In this document: piece by piece, positions 43,623 to 53,692 of the stretch | Numbering within the stretch: position 1 is the first letter of the stretch | Layout of the letters: each line of letters opens with the position of its first letter | Assembly: GCF_001905505.1 (NCBI RefSeq) | Contig: NZ_LIPG01000008.1 | Location: 1 to 64,000, forward strand | Direction: 5' to 3' | Length of the DNA stretch: 64,000 nt | Origin: Streptomyces sp. CB02058 | GTDB lineage: Bacteria > Actinomycetota > Actinomycetes > Streptomycetales > Streptomycetaceae | Program-made: the position numbers and the translations under genes | The notes under the pieces: model-generated | Databases searched by the model: none | What the model was told of the DNA's origin: nothing | What the model saw: the letters and a program-made list of their open reading frames with translations, nothing else

Positions 43623-44825
43623 TCAGCCCAGCGGGCCGTCCAGCTCGTCGATCGTCGCGTGCGACGGGCCGACCCGGGCGCTCAGGTCCCGGGCCACCGC
43701 CTCCGCGTCGCGCAGGACCCGCACGGCGTTCTGCCAGGTCAGCTTCGCCAGGTCGGTCTCCGACCAGCCGCGCGTGAGCAGCTCGGCGATCAGATACGGG
43801 TAGCCCGACACGTCCTCCAGCTCCAGCGGGAGGAACGCCGTGCCGTCGTAGTCGCCGCCGATGCCGATGTGGTCGATCCCGGCGATCTCGCGCATGTGGT
43901 CGAGGTGGTCGGCGATCGTGGCCACGGTGGCCATCGGGCGCGGGTTGAGCGCCTCGAAGTCCGCGTGGATCCGCATGGCGGCCGGGGTGGTGTCCAGGTG
44001 GTGCAGGCCGTGCTCCCGCATGTTGCGGTCGGCGGCGAGCGTCCACTCGACGGCCGCCGGCAGGACGAACTTCGGGACGAAGGTCGCCATCGCCACGCCG
44101 CCGTTGGCCGCGAGCATCCGCAGCACGTCGTCGGGGATGTTGCGCGGGTGGTCGCAGACCGCACGGGCCGAGGAGTGCGAGAAGATCACCGGCGCGACGG
44201 AGGTGGCGAGCGCGTCGCGCATCGTCGTCGCCGCGACGTGGGACAGGTCGACCAGCATCCCGACGCGGTTCATCTCGCGCACGACCTCACGGCCGAACTC
44301 CGACAGCCCGCCGGTGCGCGGGGAGTCGGTCGCCGAGTCCGCCCAGTCGGTGTTGTCGTTGTGCGTGAGCGTCATGTAGCGGACGCCGAGGGTGTGCAGC
44401 GCGCGCAGGGTGCCCAGGGAGTTGTTGATGGAGTGGCCGCCCTCGGCCCCCATCAGGGAGGCGATCCGGCCCTCGGCGCGGGCCTTCTCCATGTCGTCGG
44501 CCGTCAGCGCGCGCCGCAGGTCCTCCGGGTAGCGGTCCAGCATCTCGGCGACCACGTCGATCTGCTCCAGCGTGGCGCTCACCGCGTCGTCGCCGGCCAG
44601 ATGCGGCGGCACGTAGACGGACCAGAACTGGGCGCCCACACCGCCGGCCCGCAGCCGCGGGATGTCGGTGTGCAGGGTGCCGGTCTGGTCCAGGGCGATG
44701 TCGCGGACGTCGAGGTCGTAGCCGACCTGCTCGCGCAGGGCCCAGGGGAGGTCGTTGTGGCCGTCGACGACCGGGTGCTCGGCGAGGAGCTGCCTGGCGC
44801 GGTCCAGATGGTCGAGCTGGGACAC
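43623..44825 (-). CDS. Membrane dipeptidase family (M19) peptidase
   Basis: A 400-residue TIM-barrel dipeptidase. Zinc ligands are visible in VVDGHNDLPWAL (HxD), FSHSSARAVCDHPRN and DHIGIGGDYDG; the bridging Glu is in ASLMGAEGGHSINN. The family cleaves dipeptides, including D-amino-acid-containing ones, and some members act on beta-lactams. There is no signal peptide, so it is cytoplasmic. It follows purE by eight bases and may be read through from purK-purE. Confidence 0.92.
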   Translation of the reverse strand: MSQLDHLDRARQLLAEHPVVDGHNDLPWALREQVGYDLDVRDIALDQTGTLHTDIPRLRAGGVGAQFWSVYVPPHLAGDDAVSATLEQIDVVAEMLDRYPEDLRRALTADDMEKARAEGRIASLMGAEGGHSINNSLGTLRALHTLGVRYMTLTHNDNTDWADSATDSPRTGGLSEFGREVVREMNRVGMLVDLSHVAATTMRDALATSVAPVIFSHSSARAVCDHPRNIPDDVLRMLAANGGVAMATFVPKFVLPAAVEWTLAADRNMREHGLHHLDTTPAAMRIHADFEALNPRPMATVATIADHLDHMREIAGIDHIGIGGDYDGTAFLPLELEDVSGYPYLIAELLTRGWSETDLAKLTWQNAVRVLRDAEAVARDLSARVGPSHATIDELDGPLG

Positions 44826-44832
44826 GGGGCGC

Positions 44833-45369
44833 CTACTTCCCGAAGCCGAAGGAGTCCGCGCCCTGGGTCTTGGCGCGCAGTCGCTTGCCCTTCTCCGTGG
44901 CCTGCTCCTTGAGCTCCTGCTGGAAGTCCTTCATCCGCTCCAGCAGCGCGCCGTCGTGGGCGGCGAGGATACGGGCGGCGAGCAGGCCCGCGTTGCGGGC
45001 GCCGCCGACGGAGACCGTGGCGACCGGGACACCGGCCGGCATCTGGACGATGGACAGGAGGCTGTCCATGCCGTCGAGGTACTTCAGCGGCACCGGCACG
45101 CCGATGACGGGCAGCGGGGTGACGGACGCCAGCATGCCGGGCAGGTGGGCCGCGCCGCCCGCCCCGGCGATGATCGCCTTCAGACCGCGGTCCGCGGCCT
45201 TCTCGCCGTACGCGATCATCTCGTGCGGCATGCGATGGGCGGAGACGACGTCGACCTCGTAGGGGATCTCGAACTCGTCGAGGGCCTTGGCCGCCGCTTC
45301 CATGACGGGCCAGTCGGAGTCCGAGCCCATCACGATGCCGACGACGGGGGCGGAACCAGGTGCGGTCAT
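44833..45369 (-). CDS. purE: N5-carboxyaminoimidazole ribonucleotide mutase
   Basis: A 178-residue class I PurE, which rearranges N5-CAIR to CAIR in purine synthesis. GIVMGSDSDWPVMEAA, VVSAHRMPHEMIAYGEKA and IAGAGGAAHLPGM are the mononucleotide-binding and catalytic segments (Ser and His intact). The ATG at 45369 overlaps the purK stop by four bases. The C-terminal 30 residues are Lys/Gln-rich and extend past the usual bacterial length. Confidence 0.96.
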   Translation of the reverse strand: MTAPGSAPVVGIVMGSDSDWPVMEAAAKALDEFEIPYEVDVVSAHRMPHEMIAYGEKAADRGLKAIIAGAGGAAHLPGMLASVTPLPVIGVPVPLKYLDGMDSLLSIVQMPAGVPVATVSVGGARNAGLLAARILAAHDGALLERMKDFQQELKEQATEKGKRLRAKTQGADSFGFGK

Positions 45370-46508
45370 TCGGTGATCGTTCCTCGCAGGTAGTCGGCCG
45401 CGTGCCGGGCGCGCTCCCGCACGTCCGCCAGATCGTCGCCGTAGGTGTTGACGTGGCCGACCTTGCGGCCCGGCTTCACGTCCTTGCCGTACATGTGGAT
45501 CTTGAGCTGCGGGTCGCGGGCCATGCAGTGCAGATACGCCTGGTACATGTCCGGGTAGTCGCCGCCGAGGACGTTGCACATGACCGTCCAGGGGGCGCGG
45601 GGGCGCGGGTCGCCGAGCGGGAGGTCCAGGACCGCGCGCACGTGGTTGGCGAACTGGGAGGTGATCGCGCCGTCCTGGGTCCAGTGCCCGGAGTTGTGCG
45701 GGCGCATCGCGAGCTCGTTCACGAGGATGCGTCCGTCACGCGTCTCGAAGAGCTCGACCGCGAGGTGGCCCACCACGCCCAGCTCATCGGCAATCCGCAG
45801 GGCCAGCTGCTGGGCCTCGCCGGCGAGGCTCTCGTCGAGGTCGGGGGCCGGGGCGATGACGGTGTCGCAGACCCCGTCGACCTGGATGGACTCGACGACC
45901 GGGTACGCGACGGCCTGGCCGTGCGGCGAGCGGACGATGTTGGCCGCGAGCTCCCGGGTGAAGTCGACCTTCTCCTCCGCGAGGACGGCGACACCGGCCC
46001 GGAAGGGCTCGGCGGCGTCCGCCTCGGAGCGGACCACCCACACGCCCTTGCCGTCGTAGCCGCCGCGGACCGTCTTGAGGATGACGGGGAAGCCGCCCAC
46101 CTCCTCGGCGAAGGCCGCCGCGTCCGCCGGGTCCGCCACGATGCGGTGGCGGGGGCAGGGCGCGCCGATCTCGGTGAGCCTGGCGCGCATCACCCCCTTG
46201 TCCTGGGCGTGCACCAGGGCATCGGGACCGGGGCGTACGGGAATGCCGTCCGCCTCCAGGGCCCGCAGATGCTCGGTGGGCACATGCTCGTGATCGAAGG
46301 TGATCACGTCGCAGCCGCGGGCGAAGGCGCGCAGTGTCTCCAGGTCGCGGTAGTCACCGACGACGACCTCGCCGACCACCTGGGCCGCCGAGTCCTGAGG
46401 AGTGTCACTGAGGAGCTTGAATTTGAGACCGAGGGGGATGCCGGCCTCGTGGGTCATACGGGCGAGCTGACCGCCACCGACCATGCCGACTACAGGGAAC
46501 GTCACCAC
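45366..46508 (-). CDS. purK: N5-carboxyaminoimidazole ribonucleotide synthase
   Basis: A 380-residue ATP-grasp enzyme that carboxylates AIR with bicarbonate and ATP. VVGMVGGGQLARMTHEAG is the N-terminal AIR-binding loop. ATP-grasp motifs follow: ILKTVRGGYDGKGVWVV, LVNELAMRPHNSGHWTQDG and DYPDMYQAYLHCMARD. The start is one of two adjacent GTG codons (46508, 46505). It is divergent from the GtrA gene and coupled to purE. Confidence 0.96.
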   Translation of the reverse strand: MVTFPVVGMVGGGQLARMTHEAGIPLGLKFKLLSDTPQDSAAQVVGEVVVGDYRDLETLRAFARGCDVITFDHEHVPTEHLRALEADGIPVRPGPDALVHAQDKGVMRARLTEIGAPCPRHRIVADPADAAAFAEEVGGFPVILKTVRGGYDGKGVWVVRSEADAAEPFRAGVAVLAEEKVDFTRELAANIVRSPHGQAVAYPVVESIQVDGVCDTVIAPAPDLDESLAGEAQQLALRIADELGVVGHLAVELFETRDGRILVNELAMRPHNSGHWTQDGAITSQFANHVRAVLDLPLGDPRPRAPWTVMCNVLGGDYPDMYQAYLHCMARDPQLKIHMYGKDVKPGRKVGHVNTYGDDLADVRERARHAADYLRGTITE

Positions 46509-46626
46509 TCCAGGGTATCGGGCGGCAGGCAGGTCCCCGGCCTCGCCGGCTCACAGGCATCACACGGGAGGGCTGGTTAGCATGGCCGGGTTGACGAAAC
46601 CGACCGGACGGGGCTGAGCGATCACC

Positions 46627-47145
46627 ATGAGCGAACGGGGCGCACTGCGGACCCGGCTTGATCTGCTGGCCCGGGAGGTCGCCAAGTTCGGCGCGGTCGG
46701 CGCACTCGGGCTGGTCGTCAACATCGCCGTCTCCAACCTGATCTGGCGCACCACGGAGATTCCGGTGGTGCGGGCCGGGCTGATGGGGACGGTCGTCGCC
46801 ATCCTCTTCAACTACGTCGGCTTCCGCTACTGGACGTACCGGGACCGTGACAAGACCGGCCGGACCCGCGAGCTGATGCTGTTCCTGCTGTTCAGCGCGG
46901 TCGGAGCGGTGATCGAGACGGGCGTCCTCTATCTGGCGACGTACGGCTTCGGCTGGAACAGTCCCGTCCAGAGCAACGTCTTCAAGATCCTCGGCATCGG
47001 GATCGCCACCCTGTTCCGCTTCTGGTCCTACCGCACCTGGGTGTTCAGGGCGCTCCCCGCCAAGGAGGCCGTGCTCAACGCGGAACGATTTCTGGAGCAG
47101 CGGCGGCCCTCCGACGACGTGACGCCCGGCCCGGTCCCCCACTGA
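46627..47145 (+). CDS. GtrA family membrane protein
   Basis: A 172-residue protein with four predicted helices (about 20-45, 48-68, 80-105, 112-135). The core AKFGAVGALGLVVNIAVSN, NYVGFRYWTYRD and KILGIGIATLFRFWSYRTWVF is the GtrA/DPMS-accessory signature. GtrA proteins are thought to help flip or present polyprenyl-phosphate sugars. It is convergent with the sensor kinase gene with only 24 bases between. Confidence 0.92.
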   Translation: MSERGALRTRLDLLAREVAKFGAVGALGLVVNIAVSNLIWRTTEIPVVRAGLMGTVVAILFNYVGFRYWTYRDRDKTGRTRELMLFLLFSAVGAVIETGVLYLATYGFGWNSPVQSNVFKILGIGIATLFRFWSYRTWVFRALPAKEAVLNAERFLEQRRPSDDVTPGPVPH

Positions 47146-47169
47146 CACCCGGCGTCCCGCTCCGGTGCT

Positions 47170-48435
47170 TCACCGCACCGGGCGCACGGACTCCTTGCGG
47201 CTCGGGACGACCCGGCTGAGGAAGAGGGCGAAGACCGGGGGCTGCTGCTGGAGCAGTTCGAGCCGCCCGCCGTCGGCCTCCGCGAGGTCCCGGGCCACGG
47301 CGAGGCCGATCCCGGTGGAGTTGCGGCCGCTGATGGTCCGCTCGAAGATCCGCGCCCCGAGATCGGCGGGCACGCCGGGTCCCTCGTCCGTCACCTCGAC
47401 GACGACCTGGTTGCCCGTGACCCGGGTGCGCAGCGCCACGGTGCCGCCTCCGTGCATCAGCGAGTTCTCGATCAGCGCGGCGAGCACCTGCGCCACGGCT
47501 CCGGGGGTGCCGACGGCCTCCAGCCCGTGCTTGCCGGAGCAGACGACGGCGCGGCCCGCGCTGCGGTAGGCCGGGCGCCACTCCTCGATCTGCTGCTTGA
47601 CGACCTCGTCGAGGTCGAAGACGACGGCGGACCCGGTGCGGGGGTCACGGGCGTTGGTCAGCAGCCGCTGCACCACGTCCGTGAGCCGCTCGACCTGGGT
47701 GAGCGCGATGTTCGCCTCCTCCTTCACCGTGTCCGGGTCGTCGGTGACGGAGATCTCCTCGATCCGCATGGAGAGCGCGGTCAGCGGCGTACGCAGCTGG
47801 TGCGAGGCGTCGGCGGCCAGGCGCCGTTCCGCGGTCAGCATCCGGGCGATCCGCTCGGCGGAGGAGTCCAGGACGTCGGCGACCCGGTCCAGCTCCGTCA
47901 CCCCGTACCGCTTGTGCCGGGGCCGCGGGTCACCGGAGCCGAGGCGCTCGGCGGTCTCGGCGAGGTCGGTGAGCGGGGAGGTCAGCCGGTTGGCCTGGCG
48001 TACGGCGAGGAGTACGGCGGAGACGATGGCGAGCAGCGCCACGGCTCCGATGATCAGCAGGGTCCTGCCGACCTCGCGCGTCACGGTCGAGCGGGACTCC
48101 TCGACGGTGACCTTCTCGCCCTGCTCGCCCGTCTCGGTGCTGCGGATGACGCCGTCGGTGGGGCGCTCACCGACCTCGATGGGCGCCCGCCCCGGGATCT
48201 CGACACGGGCGTAGCGGGTGGGGTCGACCTGCTCGGAGAGCACGTCGGGGGTGATCCGCTCGGCGCCGAGCAGCCGGCTCTCGACGACGCTGATCAGCCG
48301 GAAGGCCTCGGCGTCGACGCTCTCCTGGGCGCTGTTGCTGATGGTGCGGGTCTCGACGATGACGAGGGAGACGCCGAAGACGGCGATCACGACGAGCACC
48401 ACGGCGAGCGTGGAGTTGATCAGTCGGCGGCGCAT
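47170..48435 (-). CDS. Sensor histidine kinase
   Basis: A 421-residue membrane kinase: helix at 8-28, extracytoplasmic sensor region about 30-122, helix 123-146, HAMP (LTSPLTDLAETAERLG), then a HisKA helix with phospho-acceptor His212 (ADASHQLRTPLTAL). The HATPase_c domain has ALIENSLMHGGG (N box), TDEGPGVP (G1) and STGIGLAVARDL (G2). It follows its response-regulator gene by 15 bases. The signal is unknown; the sensor region carries no recognised domain. Confidence 0.94.
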   Translation of the reverse strand: MRRRLINSTLAVVLVVIAVFGVSLVIVETRTISNSAQESVDAEAFRLISVVESRLLGAERITPDVLSEQVDPTRYARVEIPGRAPIEVGERPTDGVIRSTETGEQGEKVTVEESRSTVTREVGRTLLIIGAVALLAIVSAVLLAVRQANRLTSPLTDLAETAERLGSGDPRPRHKRYGVTELDRVADVLDSSAERIARMLTAERRLAADASHQLRTPLTALSMRIEEISVTDDPDTVKEEANIALTQVERLTDVVQRLLTNARDPRTGSAVVFDLDEVVKQQIEEWRPAYRSAGRAVVCSGKHGLEAVGTPGAVAQVLAALIENSLMHGGGTVALRTRVTGNQVVVEVTDEGPGVPADLGARIFERTISGRNSTGIGLAVARDLAEADGGRLELLQQQPPVFALFLSRVVPSRKESVRPVR

Positions 48436-48450
48436 GACTGTCTCTGTACG

Positions 48451-49128
48451 TCAGCTCTTCTCGAACCGGAAGCCGACGCCCCGGACGGTCGCGATGTAGC
48501 GCGGATTGGCCGCGTCGTCGCCGAGCTTCTTGCGGAGCCAGGAGATGTGCATGTCGAGGGTCTTGGTCGAGGACCACCAGGTGGTGTCCCAGACCTCGCG
48601 CATCAGCTGGTCGCGGGTGACGACCCGGCCGGCGTCCCGGACGAGGACCCGCAGGAGGTCGAACTCCTTGGCGGTGAGCTGGAGTTCCTCGTCGCCCATC
48701 CAGGCGCGGTGGGACTCGACGTCGATCCTGACGCCGTGCGTCGCGGGCTGCGGGGCGGGCTCGGTGGCGCCGCGGCGCAGCAGGGCGCGGACCCGGGCCA
48801 GGAGCTCGGCCAGGCGGAAGGGCTTGGTGACGTAGTCGTCGGCGCCCGCGTCCAGGCCGACCACCGTGTCGACCTCGTCGGCCCTGGCGGTCAGCACCAG
48901 GATGGGTACGGCGTGGCCGTCGGCGCGCAGCCGCCTGGCGACCTCCAGGCCGTCCATGCCGGGCAGCCCCAGGTCGAGCACGACCAGGTCGACGCCTCCC
49001 TGGAGTCCGGCGTCGAGTGCGGTCGGACCGTCCTCGCGGACCTCGACCTCGTAACCCTCCCGACGCAGGGCGCGGGCCAGCGGCTCCGAGATGGATGCGT
49101 CGTCCTCGGCGAGCAGTACACGGGTCAT
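48451..49128 (-). CDS. OmpR/PhoB-family response regulator
   Basis: A 225-residue regulator starting at the ATG at 49128 (MTRVLLAEDDASISEP). The receiver has acidic Asp9/Asp10, phospho-acceptor Asp52 (LVVLDLGLPGMDG), Thr80 and Lys102 (DDYVTKPF). The winged-helix output domain is at about 125-222 (ELQLTAKEFDLLRVLVRDAG, TLDMHISWLRKKLG, YIATVRGVGFRFEKS). It is co-transcribed with the downstream sensor kinase as one two-component system. Confidence 0.95.
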   Translation of the reverse strand: MTRVLLAEDDASISEPLARALRREGYEVEVREDGPTALDAGLQGGVDLVVLDLGLPGMDGLEVARRLRADGHAVPILVLTARADEVDTVVGLDAGADDYVTKPFRLAELLARVRALLRRGATEPAPQPATHGVRIDVESHRAWMGDEELQLTAKEFDLLRVLVRDAGRVVTRDQLMREVWDTTWWSSTKTLDMHISWLRKKLGDDAANPRYIATVRGVGFRFEKS

Positions 49129-49615
49129 GCAGTGATGGTAGTCCGCGCGGGACCGCTGGGGTGAAGCCCTCGACAGGCCCTGCGGCACAGGGTGAAGAAT
49201 CGGTCATCCACCTTTGAATATGGGACCGTGGTTCCATCCGAACCTGTGATCCATCTCTCAAGTCCTTTCATATCCCCCTCTGTCGTGTCGTATGGTTGCT
49301 CGACGCCTGTTGCACAGCCGAATGACCTTTGGGCAGCGTTTCGCGCCAAGGGTCACTTTTGTGTACGGGCCGGTTCCCGCCGGCCCGACCAGTGAATGAC
49401 CTGTGGGCCGGGCCCGGAGCGCGAGGACGCGTACCGGGCGTGGATCCCGGAGCGGTCGGTCCCACGACTCCGCCCCCCGAGTCTCCGAACGGAGCGGGGC
49501 CGGATCGAATCCCCTCGAGGCGTCGGGGGTGGGATGCCTCCGCACCGGTGCCGGCTACCCCCCACCGGGCGCGCATGCTCACGAGGCGACGCGTCCCGAC
49601 CAGCAAGGATCGACC
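49129..49615. other. 487-base divergent region before the peptide transporter gene
   Basis: No gene is present. The 49195-49380 part is AT-richer, as expected of promoters, and contains the 10-base inverted repeat listed at 49323-49355. The right part returns to high GC up to the AAGGAT ribosome site at 49605. Confidence 0.6.
49323..49355. promoter_or_regulatory. Inverted repeat upstream of the peptide transporter
   Basis: TGACCTTTGG (49323-49332) and CCAAGGGTCA (49346-49355) are complementary at nine of ten positions, with a 13-base spacer, followed by CTTTT. No rightward gene ends here, so an operator or 5'-leader hairpin is likelier than a terminator. Confidence 0.45.
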
Positions 49616-51106
<1,491 letters not shown>

Positions 51107-51120
51107 CACGGACCCCGGCC

Positions 51121-51169
51121 GTACGACGGAGGGCCCCGCACCGAATCGGTGCGGGGCCCTCCGTCGTAC
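51121..51169. terminator. Perfect 24-base-pair terminator
   Basis: Arms 51121-51144 and 51146-51169 are fully complementary, including GGGCCCC/GGGGCCC cores, around a minimal loop. It lies 15 bases past the transporter stop and 50 bases past the opposing anti-sigma stop. Confidence 0.92.
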
Positions 51170-51218
51170 GGATGCGTCGGTCGGTCCAGGCGGACGAACG
51201 CGTGGTCCAGGAGGAGTC

Positions 51219-51710
51219 CTAGGCCGGCGCTGCGAGCTCCGCCCAGACGGTCTTGCCCGGCTGGTCGGGCGTACGCGTCACGCCCCAGTCCAGGCAGAGG
51301 CGCTGCACGATGAACATGCCGTGCCCTCCGGGCCGCCCGGCGCGGTGCGGGGTGCGTGGCGCGGGCTGTCCCGCGCCGCCGTCCACGACCTCGACCCGGA
51401 GCATCTTGGGCGAGCAGCCGATACGGAGCTCCTCGGGACCGCCCGCGTGCAGGCACGCGTTCGTGACGAGCTCGGAGACGACCAGCAGGACGTCCTCGGC
51501 GGCGGCTCTGCGGTCGGCGCCGGACGCGGGCAGCCAGCCCCAGTCGTGCAGCGCCTGTCTGGCGAAGTCCCGGGCCATCGGGACGATGCCCGTGGCCTGC
51601 CTCAGCGAGAGCGTGCGCCACTGCCGGTCTGCGGGCGCGACAGAGGCGGTGCCCGTGCCGTCCGGCTCGCGGCCGAGGCCGCCCGGCGGATGCTGCCGGG
51701 TGGTGCTCAT
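51219..51710 (-). CDS. prsI: PrsI-like anti-sigma factor (HATPase_c, serine kinase fold)
   Basis: A 163-residue RsbW/SpoIIAB-like protein: VVSELVTNACLHAGG (N box) and GGHGMFIVQRL (G box) of the GHKL ATPase fold, and no membrane segment. It should bind and block SigI and phosphorylate the ArsI-like antagonist. The name follows the S. coelicolor SigI-PrsI-ArsI module, whose gene neighbourhood this locus matches as I recall it. It lies downstream of the arsI-like gene with a 202-base gap that may hold its own promoter. Confidence 0.82.
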   Translation of the reverse strand: MSTTRQHPPGGLGREPDGTGTASVAPADRQWRTLSLRQATGIVPMARDFARQALHDWGWLPASGADRRAAAEDVLLVVSELVTNACLHAGGPEELRIGCSPKMLRVEVVDGGAGQPAPRTPHRAGRPGGHGMFIVQRLCLDWGVTRTPDQPGKTVWAELAAPA

Positions 51711-51912
51711 CAGCGCTTCACCTCACCGATTCACCGTGTGTTGCCATCGAACAGATATTGATCAGATACAGAGTGCGCGGGGCCCCTGACCCCGACGGGG
51801 TCTCTCCTGCCCGGCTGAATGGTGACAACACCCACTTCGCGTACGCCATGAGCGTGACTCGCGCGACAAGGGGGGACACCAGGTGCGGGAAAGGACAATA
51901 GAAACGCCGCTG

Positions 51913-52281
51913 TCAGGTGCGCAGGGCCTCTTCGAGCGAGGCGTGGACGGTGAAGACCGCCTCCGCCCCCGTGATCTCGAAGACGCGAGCCACCACGGGC
52001 TGCATTCCGGCCAAGTGAACCCCTCCCCCGGCGGCCTCCGCCTTCAGGCGCGCGCCGAGCAGCACGTTGAGCCCGGTGGAATCGCAGAAGTCGAGGCGCG
52101 AGCAGTCGACCACGAGGCGCGTGCGCCCCTGATCGAGCGCGCTCTCCAGAGGCTCCCGCAGCAGATCGGCGGTGTGGTGATCCAGCTCACCCACCGGCGT
52201 CACGATCTCGCTGCCGCCCTCGGTCCGGACATCGACCTGTAGCCGACCCCGGTTCGCACTGCCGACCGTCCCGCGGTCCAT
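51913..52281 (-). CDS. arsI: ArsI-like STAS-domain anti-anti-sigma factor
   Basis: A 122-residue SpoIIAA/RsbV-type protein. The regulatory serine is Ser68 in DFCDSTGLNVLLG; strand PVGELDHHTADLLREPL and helix LESALDQGRTRLVVDCSRL precede it. Unphosphorylated it should sequester the PrsI-like protein and free SigI. It is divergent from sigI across a 290-base region. The identity as ArsI rests on context; other Streptomyces antagonists look similar. Confidence 0.82.
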   Translation of the reverse strand: MDRGTVGSANRGRLQVDVRTEGGSEIVTPVGELDHHTADLLREPLESALDQGRTRLVVDCSRLDFCDSTGLNVLLGARLKAEAAGGGVHLAGMQPVVARVFEITGAEAVFTVHASLEEALRT

Positions 52282-52453
52282 CCCGTCCCTCTTCGCCGTC
52301 CGTCACTGTCCGCACACCGTGTGCGCGGTTGTCATCGTGGCTGCCCTCGACGTGCGTAAAACATTACGCGTTTCCCTCGCCACACGGTAGTCGAAGAACT
52401 CAACAAACCGGACATACAGGCGCATTTGGCGCTTGTAACTCACAGCTTGGACC

Positions 52454-52465
52454 GGGTAAGGGTAG
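52454..52465 (+). promoter_or_regulatory. Possible SigB/SigI-class -10 elements
   Basis: GGGTAA (52454-52459) is directly followed by GGGTAG (52460-52465), both close to the -10 of Streptomyces SigB-family promoters (GGGTAY). TGTAAC lies 14 bases upstream as a weak -35. If used, sigI would be autoregulated. Confidence 0.35.
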
Positions 52466-52571
52466 GTAGGACAGCTCGACCAGGAACGCGATCGGCTTCG
52501 GAGGCGCCGCTTCACCGCAGGAACACGTATGGGCATCGGCAGCCATATGCCGAGAACGATGGAGGAGAACC

Positions 52572-53564
52572 ATGTCACCCCGGCTCGACGTATCGCGTAC
52601 CCACATCGCGACGTCGGCATGTCCTCAGGGACCGACCGATTCCGACTCCGCTGCCGCGAGCGCCGTACCCGGCCCGCGCACCAGCACCCGCACCACCGGC
52701 ACCACCACGGGCCCGGCCACCGACGACGACTTCCCGGCCGAAGGGTTCGAGGGGCTCGAAGGCCTCCCGGAGATCCCGCACTACGCCGAAGTCGGCGCAC
52801 TCGACGCCAGGGCGCTGTCGAAGACGCTCTTCGCCCGGCTCGAAGTCCTCGAAGAGGGCACCCACGAGTACGCGTACGTCCGCAACACCCTCGTCGAACT
52901 GAACCTCGCGCTGGTCAAGTTCGCCGCGTCCCGGTTCCGCACCCGCAGCGAGCCCATGGAGGACATCGTCCAGGTCGGCACCATCGGCCTGATCAAGGCG
53001 ATCGACCGCTTCGAGCTCAGCCGCGGCGTGGAGTTCCCGACCTTCGCGATGCCCACCATCATCGGCGAGATCAAGCGCTTCTTCCGCGACACCAGCTGGT
53101 CGGTACGCGTCCCGCGCCGGCTCCAGGAGCTGCGGCTCGACCTCGCCAAGGCGGGCGACGAGCTGGCCCAGAAGCTGGACCGCGCGCCCACCGTCGACGA
53201 GCTCGCCGAGCGCCTCGGCCTCAGCAGGGACGAGGTCGTCGAGGGCATGGCCGCGAGCAACGCGTACACCGCGAGCTCGCTGGACGCCAAGCCCGACGAC
53301 CACGGCGACGGCAACGAGGCCGCTCTCGCGGACCGCCTCGGCTACGAGGACCACGGCATCGAGGGGATCGAGTACGTCGAGTCCCTGAAGCCGCTCATCG
53401 CCTCGCTGCCGCTGCGCGACCGCACCATCCTCTCCCTGCGGTTCGTGGCCAACATGACGCAGTCGGAGATCGGTGAGGAGCTCGGCATCTCGCAGATGCA
53501 CGTCTCCCGGCTGCTCTCCCGGACCCTCGTCAAGCTCAGGAAGGGCCTGACCGTCGAGGAGTGA
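52572..53564 (+). CDS. sigI: SigB/SigF-family RNA polymerase sigma factor (SigI-like)
   Basis: A 330-residue group 3 sigma factor. A variable Thr/Pro-rich first 60 residues precedes region 2 (LVELNLALVKFAASRF, EDIVQVGTIGLIKAIDRFELSRG, FPTFAMPTIIGEIKRFFRDT). Region 3 (APTVDELAERLGLSRDEVVE) and region 4 (LPLRDRTILSLRFVANMTQS, LGISQMHVSRLLSRTLVKL) are intact. The adjacent divergent anti-sigma and anti-anti-sigma genes indicate partner-switching control, as in S. coelicolor SigI. The downstream terminator isolates it from the polysaccharide cluster. Confidence 0.9.
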   Translation: MSPRLDVSRTHIATSACPQGPTDSDSAAASAVPGPRTSTRTTGTTTGPATDDDFPAEGFEGLEGLPEIPHYAEVGALDARALSKTLFARLEVLEEGTHEYAYVRNTLVELNLALVKFAASRFRTRSEPMEDIVQVGTIGLIKAIDRFELSRGVEFPTFAMPTIIGEIKRFFRDTSWSVRVPRRLQELRLDLAKAGDELAQKLDRAPTVDELAERLGLSRDEVVEGMAASNAYTASSLDAKPDDHGDGNEAALADRLGYEDHGIEGIEYVESLKPLIASLPLRDRTILSLRFVANMTQSEIGEELGISQMHVSRLLSRTLVKLRKGLTVEE

Positions 53565-53594
53565 ACCGGCCTCCCGCACACCGCGGGAACGCCT

Positions 53595-53636
53595 TGCGGA
53601 AGGACCTGCCCGGGCTGACGGGCGGGTCCTTCCGCA
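53595..53636 (+). terminator. sigI terminator
   Basis: Arms of 18 bases (53595-53612 and 53619-53636) pair with one mismatch around a 6-base loop, 30 bases past the sigI stop. This marks the border between the conserved core and the polysaccharide cluster. Confidence 0.88.
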
Positions 53637-53692
53637 TTGTTGACGAAGTGCCACGCACTGGGCCACATTGGGCATGGTTCTGGGGGGAACAC

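Noticed and set aside
52303..52800. A 165-codon minus-strand frame upstream of sigI
   Set aside because: It spans the sigI control region and the start of sigI, is Arg-rich and has no ribosome site or recognisable domain.
53561..53692. An earlier start for the DegT-type aminotransferase
   Set aside because: The upstream frame runs through the sigI terminator hairpin, and the ATG at 53693 has a good ribosome site.
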